This document shows, one piece after another, positions 15,869 through 23,276 of a stretch of 25,167 nt of DNA. The stretch is from Ignavibacteria bacterium (GTDB lineage: Bacteria; Bacteroidota; Ignavibacteria; UBA10030; UBA6906): positions 1 to 25,167 of the forward strand of contig JAOUDE010000004.1 in NCBI GenBank assembly GCA_029859455.1. Reading direction: 5' to 3'. The translations under genes were made by a program, and so were the position numbers. The notes under the pieces are model-generated. The model saw nothing but the letters and a program-made list of their open reading frames with translations. It was not told the origin of the DNA and searched no databases. Every line of letters begins with the position of its first letter. The first letter of the stretch is position 1.

Positions 15869-15874
15869 AGGAGG
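15869..15874 (+). promoter_or_regulatory. Strong ribosome binding site of the 964-residue secreted protein
   Basis: A perfect AGGAGG lies 7 nt before the ATG at 15882, the best Shine-Dalgarno of the window, and fixes the start of the signal peptide. Confidence 0.8.
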
Positions 15875-15881
15875 CAGCATC

Positions 15882-18776
15882 ATGAGGGTTTTTTCAGCGC
15901 TTGGATTTTTGCTCATCATTCCAATGGTCCTCTCCGGACAGACGTACCAGGGACCCGCATCCGGATCGATCACCGGTGGAGTGATTGTCAATACAGACGA
16001 TTTTTCGGATTCACCGATAGGGCCGGACCCGGCACGGGTCATGCCGAACAAGTACCCTGTCCCTCTGCTGGATCCGCCGGCCAGTCTCCCTGCGCCTCTC
16101 GGACCGGAGTCGTTCAACGCATTTCAGTATGATCCGACAGAGGGGAGTTCAGCCGCCCCTCCGCCGATCGAGCTTGGAAGCTTCGAAGGAATCCCTGAGA
16201 CCTCCAGCATTCCGCCGGACGGACACGCAGCAGCCGGACCGAATCATATCATCGCAACGGTTAACACAAGTTTCCGGATTTTCGACAAGCAGGGGAACGT
16301 GCTGAAGACGATCACCGCCTCTTCGTGGTACTCCAGTGCTCTGAGCGGTGCCGGTCCGTTCGATCCCCAGATCATGTATGATCATTTCCATGACCGCTGG
16401 ATCATGCTGTGGGACCATCAGGACGGCGGTTCCGCGACGGCGTACTGGCTTATCTCCGTATCAGATGATGACGACCCGCTCGGGATCTGGTACAACTGGG
16501 CACTCCCCGCCCATCTGAACGGAAGCTCCGCATCGGGTAACTGGGGCGATTATCCTGGTATCGGGTTCGACCAGGATGCACTGTATATCGTTTCCCGCGA
16601 GTTTTCCTTCAGCGGATTCTATCAGTATCCGAAACTGCGGATCGTCGGCACGGATCAGCTCTACCAGAATGACGCTGGTCCGGTGACCTGGACCGACCTG
16701 TGGGACATTACCGATCTGTCCAACTTTACCCATGACGGCCTTCGTCCGACGATCGTTTTCACCGACCCGGATGAATACTTCCTTATTTCACCCACGACGT
16801 TCGGTGGATCGAATACCTATTATGTCCTGTACCGGCTGACCGATCCTCTGACCGCGCCTGTTCTCACAGGAGTTCATGTGCCTGTCGCCACCTGGGTCGG
16901 TGCGCCGAACGCGAGCCAGCTGGGCGGCGGCATGCTGATCGAAGCGGGCGGTTCCAGAGTCCGTCATGCGGCAGTCTACAGGGACAGTTCTCTCTGGATG
17001 GCTCACTCGGTCAACAACGCGGGCTTCTCAGATATCAGGTACCTCCGCATCAGCACAGAGACCAATACGGCGATCGAAGACGCGCGTCTCGGGGCCACCG
17101 GCTACTGGCATTACTATCCTGCCCTGATGGTCGATAAAGACGAAAATGTCGCCATTACATTCAGCCGAAGTTCTGCCGAGGAGTACATCGGAGCCGGGAT
17201 GATGTGGCGCCATGCGACAGACCCTGTCGGCCTCCAGCCTGCCGTCATATTCAAGGAGGGCGAAGCGAACTATGTCAAAGACTTCGGCTCGGGACGAAAC
17301 CGCTGGGGTGACTATATGGGAATTGCGCTCGACCCGGTCGAACAGAACCACTTCTGGATGTTCACGGAATATGCAGAGTCACCCGCGAACACATGGGGAA
17401 CCTGGTGGTATCATTCGCGCCTCACTCCCTACGACAACCAGACGACGTACAGCGATCCGGCAAGCCATGATTTCGGTCTTCTGGAAGTCGGCACAGAACC
17501 GGATACGCTCGAAGTTTCAGTCTACAATGTCGGCACTCCTGACCTGACCATTTCCGGCATTACCGTTTCGAACCCGGCATACACACTGATCGATCTCCCG
17601 TCGCTTCCTCTGTCGCTGACAACATTCGAAGCGACCACATTCAGTGTTGTGTTCGACCCCCTCGTCCATGGCGATGCGGTTGATTCGATCCTTGTGGCCA
17701 GCGATGATCCGGGGAACCCCCTCGCGCCGATCTATCTGGACGGACGAGGGATCGTGATCGGTTCCGCGGCGGCGGGAGTGATGTATGCCGCTTCCGGTCC
17801 GACGGACGGTTCAATGTACAGCGTGAACACCTCGACCGGGGAAGCCACGCTGATCGGTGCACTCGGCATCAACGAGATCCACGGACTGGCGATCAATCCG
17901 ACCGACAACGAGATCTGGGGGATTACGCTCGGCACAACCGAAAGCAGTTTGTACCGGATCTCTGCGGAGGGCGGGGATGCGCTGTCTGCGGTGACCGTTC
18001 CGATCGCAAACATGCGGGCACTGACATTCAGCAGCAGCGGAACGATGTACGGAGGGACGACAGGGGGCAACTTGTATGAAGTCGATCCGGGAACCGGCAA
18101 CGCGACGCTGATTGGTCCGGCCCCCGGCGTTTCGTATTCGGGTCTCACGTACCAGGAAAGCTCCGGACTGCTCTGGGCCTCGGTCCGAGGCGTCATTGGC
18201 CGTGACCGGATTTATACGGTGGACACGGCAACCGGAGACACCACTTTCATCGGCCGCACCGGAGATTTCGCAGATACACCGTATCTCGCGTTTGGTCCGA
18301 CCGGAACGCTCTACGGCCTGAAAGGTGTTTCACCACAGGAAAACTCACTTATTACAATTGATACACTGACTGCAGCAGGAACAGTGGTCGGTCTGTCGGG
18401 AGTCAGCGGGCTGACAAGCATCGTGATCCGGACCGACTCGATCGTAACGAGTGTTCATCAGACACCGGACGCAGGGATCCCTTCCTCGTTTGAACTGGCA
18501 CAGAATTACCCCAACCCGTTCAACCCGTCCACGGAGATCGTGTTCGGACTGCCGTCGCAGAGCGACGTTCGTCTGACGGTTTTCAATGTTCTTGGTCAGG
18601 AAGTGCGGGTGCTGGTCAACGGCGAACTGCCGGCGGGAAGTCACACCGCCACGTGGGACGGCCGGAACAATGCCGGCGTCTCCCAGGCAAGCGGGCTTTA
18701 TTTCTACAAGATGGAAGCAGTCGGAGGAACCGCGGGACGGTTCTCCGAAATACGAAAGATGCTTCTTGTGCGTTGA
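15882..18776 (+). CDS. Large T9SS-exported beta-rich surface protein
   Basis: A 964-residue secreted protein of unknown function. Signal peptide 1-19 (MRVFSALGFLLIIPMVLSG). The region about 100-515 resembles secreted beta-propeller-like proteins (GHAAAGPNHIIATVNTSF, FDPQIMYDHFHDRWIMLW, NRWGDYMGIALDP). Residues about 520-628 form a choice-of-anchor D/ASPM-Hydin-like Ig module (SDPASHDFGLLEVGT, VVFDPLVHGDAVDSI). From about 630 to 855 there are repeats of roughly 40-50 residues of the form LYxVDxxTGxATLIG, predicting a beta-propeller. The end, from 18489, is a T9SS type A sorting domain (NYPNPFNPSTEI, LGQEVRVLV, ASGLYFYK, EIRKMLLVR). No catalytic motif is evident. It is a single-gene unit with its own promoter, a perfect ribosome site and a terminator, suggesting high and independent expression. 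Adhesion or sugar/protein binding is possible. Confidence 0.88.
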   Translation: MRVFSALGFLLIIPMVLSGQTYQGPASGSITGGVIVNTDDFSDSPIGPDPARVMPNKYPVPLLDPPASLPAPLGPESFNAFQYDPTEGSSAAPPPIELGSFEGIPETSSIPPDGHAAAGPNHIIATVNTSFRIFDKQGNVLKTITASSWYSSALSGAGPFDPQIMYDHFHDRWIMLWDHQDGGSATAYWLISVSDDDDPLGIWYNWALPAHLNGSSASGNWGDYPGIGFDQDALYIVSREFSFSGFYQYPKLRIVGTDQLYQNDAGPVTWTDLWDITDLSNFTHDGLRPTIVFTDPDEYFLISPTTFGGSNTYYVLYRLTDPLTAPVLTGVHVPVATWVGAPNASQLGGGMLIEAGGSRVRHAAVYRDSSLWMAHSVNNAGFSDIRYLRISTETNTAIEDARLGATGYWHYYPALMVDKDENVAITFSRSSAEEYIGAGMMWRHATDPVGLQPAVIFKEGEANYVKDFGSGRNRWGDYMGIALDPVEQNHFWMFTEYAESPANTWGTWWYHSRLTPYDNQTTYSDPASHDFGLLEVGTEPDTLEVSVYNVGTPDLTISGITVSNPAYTLIDLPSLPLSLTTFEATTFSVVFDPLVHGDAVDSILVASDDPGNPLAPIYLDGRGIVIGSAAAGVMYAASGPTDGSMYSVNTSTGEATLIGALGINEIHGLAINPTDNEIWGITLGTTESSLYRISAEGGDALSAVTVPIANMRALTFSSSGTMYGGTTGGNLYEVDPGTGNATLIGPAPGVSYSGLTYQESSGLLWASVRGVIGRDRIYTVDTATGDTTFIGRTGDFADTPYLAFGPTGTLYGLKGVSPQENSLITIDTLTAAGTVVGLSGVSGLTSIVIRTDSIVTSVHQTPDAGIPSSFELAQNYPNPFNPSTEIVFGLPSQSDVRLTVFNVLGQEVRVLVNGELPAGSHTATWDGRNNAGVSQASGLYFYKMEAVGGTAGRFSEIRKMLLVR

Positions 18777-18794
18777 TCCCACCAGCAGCAACAG

Positions 18795-18825
18795 AAACCC
18801 CGGCTCATGCCGGGGTTTTTTGTTT
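18795..18825 (+). terminator. Strong rho-independent terminator after the T9SS surface protein
   Basis: A perfect 10-bp stem, AAACCCCGGC (18795-18804) with GCCGGGGTTT (18809-18818), encloses a TCAT tetraloop and runs into TTTTGTTTT. It begins 18 nt after the stop codon and is a textbook intrinsic terminator, isolating the surface-protein gene from the downstream operon. The flanking A's also allow partial function on the minus strand, though nothing is transcribed toward it there. Confidence 0.92.
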
Positions 18826-18890
18826 TCAGACCTGGCAAAGATATACCACGAAGACACCAGGGGAACGGAGTGGATATTTGCGTTTCTGCC

Positions 18891-18921
18891 TTGATTGTCT
18901 TCAGAGTGTCCTGTATCTTCG
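18891..18921 (+). promoter_or_regulatory. Candidate promoter of the SDR-to-priA operon
   Basis: TTG at 18891-18893, 20 nt, then TATCTTCG at 18914-18921 matches the Bacteroidetes TTG-N20-TAnnTTTG form with a single mismatch in the -7 box. Transcription would begin near 18928, only about 7 nt before the ATG at 18935, which has no Shine-Dalgarno. This is a pattern match only. Confidence 0.4.
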
Positions 18922-18934
18922 TAACTGATCCCCC

Positions 18935-19708
18935 ATGCAATCGTTGAAGAATCAGAGAGTCTGCGTCACCGGAGCGAGCAGCGGCATCGGAACAGCCTGT
19001 GCCGTCGAATGCGCGCGGGCCGGCGCTTCGCTCCTGCTCATTGCGCGGCGCGCCGAGCGTCTCCGTTCACTGGCAGAGGACCTGGCCTCCCGGTTCGGGT
19101 CAGATGTCCACACCCTTGTGCTCGATGTCCGTGACCGGAAAAAGGTCGAGGCCTCCTTCGCATCTCTCCCTCCCCCCTGGCGCACCATCGATATCCTGAT
19201 CAACAACGCGGGGCTCAGCCGGGGGCTCGAACCTCTCCACGAAGGGAAGATCGACGACTGGGACGAGATGATCGACACGAATGTGAAGGGACTCCTCTAT
19301 GTGTCCCGTTCCGTCATTCCCGGAATGGTCGAACGGAATAAGGGCCATGTCATCAATATCGGATCTATTGCCGGACATCAGACATACCCCGGCGGGAACG
19401 TCTACTCCGCAAGCAAATTTGCTGTGGTCGCACTCAGCCGCAGCCTCAAGATGGATCTCCTCGGTACAGCGGTCCGGGTCACCAACGTCGAACCGGGGCT
19501 CGTTGAAACCGAATTCAGCGAAGTGCGCTTTCACGGTGACACGGCCCGGGCGTCAAAAGTCTACGAGGGATACAAGCCACTGAGCGCAGAGGATGTCGCC
19601 GACATTGTTCTTTTCTGTGCCACCCGGCCACCCCACGTGAATCTTCTCGAAGTGCTCGTCGTCCCGACAGACCAGGCATCAGCCACAATGGTGAATAAAC
19701 CGACATGA
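18935..19708 (+). CDS. Short-chain dehydrogenase/reductase (YdfG-like)
   Basis: A classical SDR of 257 residues that oxidises or reduces a hydroxy compound with NAD(P). The cofactor motif TGASSGIG (12-19), LDVRDR (63-68), NNAG (90-93) and the catalytic set Asn116, Ser144, Tyr157 and Lys161 (VYSASKFAV) are all present. Arg38/Arg39 after the second strand (LLLIARRAERL) point to NADP preference. The overall run, including NNAGLSRGLEPL and VEPGLVETEFSEVRF, resembles YdfG, a 3-hydroxy acid/serine dehydrogenase. It is first in the operon and overlaps the aldo/keto reductase by 4 nt (ATGA), so the two are coupled. The physiological substrate cannot be read; the YdfG comparison is the best guess. Confidence 0.9.
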   Translation: MQSLKNQRVCVTGASSGIGTACAVECARAGASLLLIARRAERLRSLAEDLASRFGSDVHTLVLDVRDRKKVEASFASLPPPWRTIDILINNAGLSRGLEPLHEGKIDDWDEMIDTNVKGLLYVSRSVIPGMVERNKGHVINIGSIAGHQTYPGGNVYSASKFAVVALSRSLKMDLLGTAVRVTNVEPGLVETEFSEVRFHGDTARASKVYEGYKPLSAEDVADIVLFCATRPPHVNLLEVLVVPTDQASATMVNKPT

Positions 19709-20676
19709 ATACGACAACCACAGTTGCCCCGAAACTCAAGGTTTCCAGACCGCGTGTCTCTCAGGCGATTGGACTCGGCGGCCTTGCATTCGGTGATCAC
19801 TACGGTCCGATGGACCAGAATTCGGCAGTCCGGCTGATCCAGGATGCCGTCGATCGGGGGGTGAACTATTTTGATACATCCCCGGCATTTGGCGCCGGCG
19901 CAAGCGAGCTCCTTCTTTCGCTGGCGCTCGGAACCCGGTCGGAGGATGTCTCCATTGCCACGAAGGCGATCCAGTCTGAAACCGATCCGTTCAATTATCT
20001 GTCCGCGGAGACCAGGGAGTCGATGGTCAGAAGCCTCGAGCAGAGCCTGCGCCGCCTCGGCAGGCGCTATGTGGACCTGTACTATCTGTACGGTCACAAA
20101 TCGAAAGATCAGTTTATCCGGACGGTTGAAGCAGCGGAGGAAATGCGGGATGCACAACTCGTACGATCGGTCGGCATCTATACCACGACCTCGTATTTTG
20201 TCCGGATCGCACTTCGGTACGGGAAGATCGATGCCGTGATGGTCCCGTACAACATCCTGAACCGTCCGCTCGACACCGATCTGTTGCCGTACTGCCGTGA
20301 GCAGGGGATCGCTGTTCATGCTTGCGAACCGTTCTGCAGAGGCCTTCTTACAGGGCAGCTTCACAGAAACTCCGTATTCGGCGAGGGTGATCTGCGTCTG
20401 ACCGATCCGCGCTTCCGGGGTGATCGCTTCAGGATAAACGTCGGACTTGTCGAACAGCTCGGCGCGTACGCCACACGGCAGGGGATGACTCTTCTCGCGC
20501 TGTCTCTCGGCTGGATACTCCAGCATCCGGCGATCGCTTCGGCTGTGTGCGGCGCACGATCCACACGGCAGATCGAGCAGATCATAATCGCATCCACCGC
20601 GCGACTGACCCTGGACCAGATTCTTGAAACCGACCTGATTGTCGACCACCATAAATATCAGAGTGCCGGAACCTGA
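19705..20676 (+). CDS. Aldo/keto reductase-fold protein with an altered catalytic tetrad
   Basis: A 323-residue TIM-barrel protein of the aldo/keto reductase superfamily. Family features are IGLGGLAFGDHYG near the start, GVNYFDTSP (52-60), SELLLSLALG, VSIATKAIQ, RYVDLYYLYGH, VGIYTTTSYF, and the C-terminal cofactor region SAVCGARSTRQIEQ. Of the usual Asp-Tyr-Lys-His tetrad only Asp57 and Lys87 align; the Tyr position is Phe62 (PAFGAG in place of VYGxG) and the His position is Tyr129 (YLYGHK), though His131 lies two residues later. Reduction by the standard mechanism is therefore doubtful, while cofactor binding may persist. It overlaps the SDR by 4 nt and shares one base with the next gene. 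The frame is intact, so it is not a decaying pseudogene. Confidence 0.85.
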   Translation: MNTTTTVAPKLKVSRPRVSQAIGLGGLAFGDHYGPMDQNSAVRLIQDAVDRGVNYFDTSPAFGAGASELLLSLALGTRSEDVSIATKAIQSETDPFNYLSAETRESMVRSLEQSLRRLGRRYVDLYYLYGHKSKDQFIRTVEAAEEMRDAQLVRSVGIYTTTSYFVRIALRYGKIDAVMVPYNILNRPLDTDLLPYCREQGIAVHACEPFCRGLLTGQLHRNSVFGEGDLRLTDPRFRGDRFRINVGLVEQLGAYATRQGMTLLALSLGWILQHPAIASAVCGARSTRQIEQIIIASTARLTLDQILETDLIVDHHKYQSAGT

Positions 20677-20945
20677 TGGCAGATATCCACCTTTTCACGG
20701 AAGAGAATATTCAGGCTCAGCTGAAAACCGCCCCGTATACGCTGGGGTTCTATACATTGAGATTCTATTCGGAGAAGCAGCGGCCGGTCAACAGGCCGAC
20801 CGGAACCATCAGCGAGTTTTATCTCTACCCCTCGGGGGGTACGATCAGGGACGGCGATTTCAACATCGTCTTCTACAGTACCCGCTTTGATACATACCGG
20901 GGCTTCGAGCCGCCGGCCGCCCGGAACAAGACAACGAATGAATGA
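20676..20945 (+). CDS. Small protein of unknown function in a coupled gene chain
   Basis: I do not recognise this 89-residue protein. It is rich in aromatic residues in a beta-like pattern (YTLGFYTLRFYSEKQ, SEFYLYPSGG, FNIVFYSTRFDTY) with no signal peptide, membrane span or cysteine. It starts at an ATG sharing its A with the stop of the aldo/keto reductase (TGATG) and overlaps the next gene by 8 nt (ATGAATGA). These overlaps on both sides, plus consistent codon use, argue for a real coding region. The neighbours suggest a partner or product-binding role in a small oxidoreductase pathway, but that is inference only. Confidence 0.7.
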   Translation: MADIHLFTEENIQAQLKTAPYTLGFYTLRFYSEKQRPVNRPTGTISEFYLYPSGGTIRDGDFNIVFYSTRFDTYRGFEPPAARNKTTNE

Positions 20946-21369
20946 CCGCACGCCCAGACCGGCGGTGCAGGGGATTGTCGAGACCTCCCTGTATGTTGAC
21001 GACCTGACCCGTTCTGCCCGGTTCTATCAGGATCTGTTCGGCTTCCCCGAGCTGGTTCGTGATGAGAGACTCTGCGCCCTCGCCGTCCGGGAGGGGCAGG
21101 TACTGCTTCTCTTCCGGAAGGGAGAATCGTCTCATCCCGGCGATACCCCCGGAGGAACCATTCCCCCGCACGACGGAGAAGGTGAACTGCATATTGCGTT
21201 TGCGATGCCGGCTGGCAGCGTCGACGAGTGGCAAGAACGCCTGAGCGCTGCAGGGATCGATCTGGAAAGCACCGTTCGGTGGCCGCGCGGCGGAACAAGC
21301 CTCTATTTCAGAGATCCCGACAACCATTCAATCGAACTCGCCACACCCGGAACGTGGGAGGTCTACTGA
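20938..21369 (+). CDS. VOC-superfamily (glyoxalase/dioxygenase-like) protein
   Basis: A 143-residue single-domain vicinal oxygen chelate protein, a fold used by glyoxalase I, fosfomycin resistance enzymes and extradiol dioxygenases. Two beta-alpha-beta modules are visible: VETSLYVDDLTRSARFYQDLFG (split across residues 14-35) and the second with ELHIAFAMP and SLYFRDPDNHSIELATP. Probable metal ligands are Glu15, His85 and Glu133, a set known in VOC proteins with the V-x-E-T-x-L-Y-V-D-D-L start. The chosen ATG at 20938 overlaps the small upstream gene by 8 nt; an ORF extension to 20887 is antisupported by lacking a family N-terminus. It lies within the same operon, 33 nt before the hydrolase. 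The substrate is unknown, so glyoxalase is a fold label only. Confidence 0.87.
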   Translation: MNDRTPRPAVQGIVETSLYVDDLTRSARFYQDLFGFPELVRDERLCALAVREGQVLLLFRKGESSHPGDTPGGTIPPHDGEGELHIAFAMPAGSVDEWQERLSAAGIDLESTVRWPRGGTSLYFRDPDNHSIELATPGTWEVY

Positions 21370-21402
21370 ACCGGGGAATCACGCTTCCGCCCTTCGCCGT
21401 GC

Positions 21403-22230
21403 ATGAGTCCTGACGTGTTGAAAACTCTCGTTTCCATTGTTGCGGGCGGACTCGGCTTTTACCTCCTCGTCTGTCTTCTGGTCTATTTCTTCCAGGAGCA
21501 GATGCTCTTTTTCCCACAGCAGAACCTGGTCGCGACCCCGGCGGAAGCCGGGCTGGAGTTCGAAGAGGTTTCGCTGTCGACCAATGACGGGATCACGCTT
21601 CACGGCTGGTTTGTCCCCGCCGGGGATTCCGCCCCGACACTCCTCTATTTTCACGGAAACGCAGGGAATATCTCGCATCGACTGGAGTCTCTGAAGCAGT
21701 TCCATCAGATCGGACTGAACACACTGATCATCGATTACCGGGGATACGGAAAGAGTCAGGGGGCACCGGATGAGGAGGGGCTCTATCGAGATGCCGACGC
21801 TGCGTGGCATTACCTGACCGCTACCCGGCAAATCCCTGAGTCATCCATTGTCCTGCTCGGTCGCTCTCTGGGCGGGGCAGTTGCAGCATATCTCGCCGCC
21901 GAACAATCCCCGCAGGCGCTGATCCTGGAATCCACGTTTACCTCTGTCCCGGACCGCGGCGCCGAACTCTATCCGTATCTTCCTGTTCGTTTTCTGTCAC
22001 GGATGAACTTTGATTCCTATGGGCGTCTCGCACACGTGCGATGCCCCGTGTTGATTGTTCATAGTCCCGAGGACGAAATCGTCCCGTACAGCCATGGCCG
22101 GAGACTCTACGAGGCTGCCCCCGAACCGAAGCAGTTCCTCCGGATCAGCGGGGGACATAACGACGGGTTCTATCTCTCTGCAACGCACTACTTACAGGGA
22201 CTCACCAGCTTCCTGAGCGATTACCGATGA
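21403..22230 (+). CDS. Membrane-anchored alpha/beta hydrolase (Bem46/ABHD13-like)
   Basis: A 275-residue serine hydrolase. An N-terminal membrane anchor (about 9-30) precedes FFPQQNLVATPAEAGLEFEEV, a start I associate with Bem46/ABHD13 and YfhR-type hydrolases. The oxyanion loop HGNAGN (84-89), the DYRGYGKSQG strand (111-120), nucleophile Ser155 in GRSLGG, Asp224 in HSPEDEIVP and His252 in GGHNDGF make a full catalytic triad. The active domain probably faces the periplasm or cytoplasmic membrane surface; orientation is not certain. The substrate is unknown (an esterase or thioesterase is plausible). The stop overlaps the murB ATG (ATGA), tying it to cell-wall synthesis genes in one message. 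Confidence 0.9.
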   Translation: MSPDVLKTLVSIVAGGLGFYLLVCLLVYFFQEQMLFFPQQNLVATPAEAGLEFEEVSLSTNDGITLHGWFVPAGDSAPTLLYFHGNAGNISHRLESLKQFHQIGLNTLIIDYRGYGKSQGAPDEEGLYRDADAAWHYLTATRQIPESSIVLLGRSLGGAVAAYLAAEQSPQALILESTFTSVPDRGAELYPYLPVRFLSRMNFDSYGRLAHVRCPVLIVHSPEDEIVPYSHGRRLYEAAPEPKQFLRISGGHNDGFYLSATHYLQGLTSFLSDYR

Positions 22231-23273
22231 GCGAACGTTTCAACGAACAGGTGCCTCTGTCGGGAGTGACCACGATCGGTCTCGGCGGCCCTGCGCGTTT
22301 GTTTGCGGAGTGTACGTCGACTGATCATCTGATCGAGCTTCTCACCTATGCGGAGCAGGAGAATCTTCCGTTCATCATCCTCGGCGGCGGGAGCAATATT
22401 GTCTTCCCCGATGCCGGATTCGAAGGACTCGTGATCCGGATAGCAATGAAGGGAATTACGATCCGCAAGTCAGGCGGCAACGCTGATCTCTCCGCCGCGG
22501 CTGGTGAGGATTGGGATCCGCTTGTGCTCCGGACGGTCCGGGAAAAACTCGCCGGGTTTGAGTGCCTTTCCGGAATCCCGGGTCTGGTCGGTGCAACCCC
22601 GATCCAGAATGTCGGTGCATACGGGCAGGAAGTGAGCGAAACGATCGTTTCAGTCGAAGCGCTCGACACCAGGACGAAGAACGTTGTGGAATTCAGCAAC
22701 GAAGAGTGCGAGTTCGGTTACCGGATGAGCCGTTTCAAGGGACGTGACAGAGGGACGTATATCATCACCAGCGTGACGTTCCGGCTGACGGACGGGGGCG
22801 GGCCTTCCCTGCGTTATGAGGAACTGATCAGCGTATTGAAGGAACGACCGGACCCCGATCTCGGCACTGTGCGGAACGCCGTGCTTTCACTCCGCCGGAG
22901 GAAATCGATGCTGATCGATCCGCTCGATCCGAACAGTCGTTCTGTCGGCTCGTTCTTTACCAATCCCGTCATCCCGAAGGATGAGTATGAGAGGATGGCT
23001 GACCGGTGGAAACGTGACGGCAACGAAGGGACCATCCCGTTCTTTTCTGACGGGGAGCGGGTCAAGGTCCCAGCAGCCTGGCTCGTTGAACATGCAGGGT
23101 TCTCCCGCGGAATGCGGCGCGGGCGGGTCGGCCTCTCGACGCATCATGCGCTCGCGCTGGTGAACCTCGGAGGGAGCACAACGGAGCTGCTTGCCTTTGC
23201 GGATGAAATCAAGCGATCTGTCCACACCCGGTTCTCGATACTGCTCGAGCCGGAGCCAACGATTGTCGGGTAG
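22227..23273 (+). CDS. murB: UDP-N-acetylenolpyruvoylglucosamine reductase
   Basis: MurB reduces UDP-GlcNAc-enolpyruvate to UDP-MurNAc with NADPH and FAD, the second committed step of peptidoglycan precursor synthesis in the cytoplasm. It has 348 residues, the normal length for type I. Motifs: TIGLGGPARLF (16-26), the FAD loop ILGGGSNIVF (51-60), GIPGLVGATPIQNVGAYGQEV (split across 116-136), FGYRMSRFKG with Arg166, the proton donor Ser242 in SVGSFFTNPV, and the conserved C-terminal glutamates in LEPEPTIVG (341, 343). The start overlaps the hydrolase stop by 4 nt. It lies outside a division/cell-wall cluster, in an operon with metabolic enzymes and priA. Assignment is secure. Confidence 0.96.
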   Translation: MSERFNEQVPLSGVTTIGLGGPARLFAECTSTDHLIELLTYAEQENLPFIILGGGSNIVFPDAGFEGLVIRIAMKGITIRKSGGNADLSAAAGEDWDPLVLRTVREKLAGFECLSGIPGLVGATPIQNVGAYGQEVSETIVSVEALDTRTKNVVEFSNEECEFGYRMSRFKGRDRGTYIITSVTFRLTDGGGPSLRYEELISVLKERPDPDLGTVRNAVLSLRRRKSMLIDPLDPNSRSVGSFFTNPVIPKDEYERMADRWKRDGNEGTIPFFSDGERVKVPAAWLVEHAGFSRGMRRGRVGLSTHHALALVNLGGSTTELLAFADEIKRSVHTRFSILLEPEPTIVG

Positions 23274-23276
23274 CCA

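Noticed and set aside
15299..18776. The two T9SS sorting domains as a recent duplication or recombination hot spot
   Set aside because: They are similar in protein motifs but differ widely at the DNA level, so they fit ordinary family divergence.
19561..20652. A 363-residue minus-strand open frame
   Set aside because: It lies antisense to the SDR and aldo/keto reductase genes, both with recognisable motifs, so it is a GC-rich shadow.
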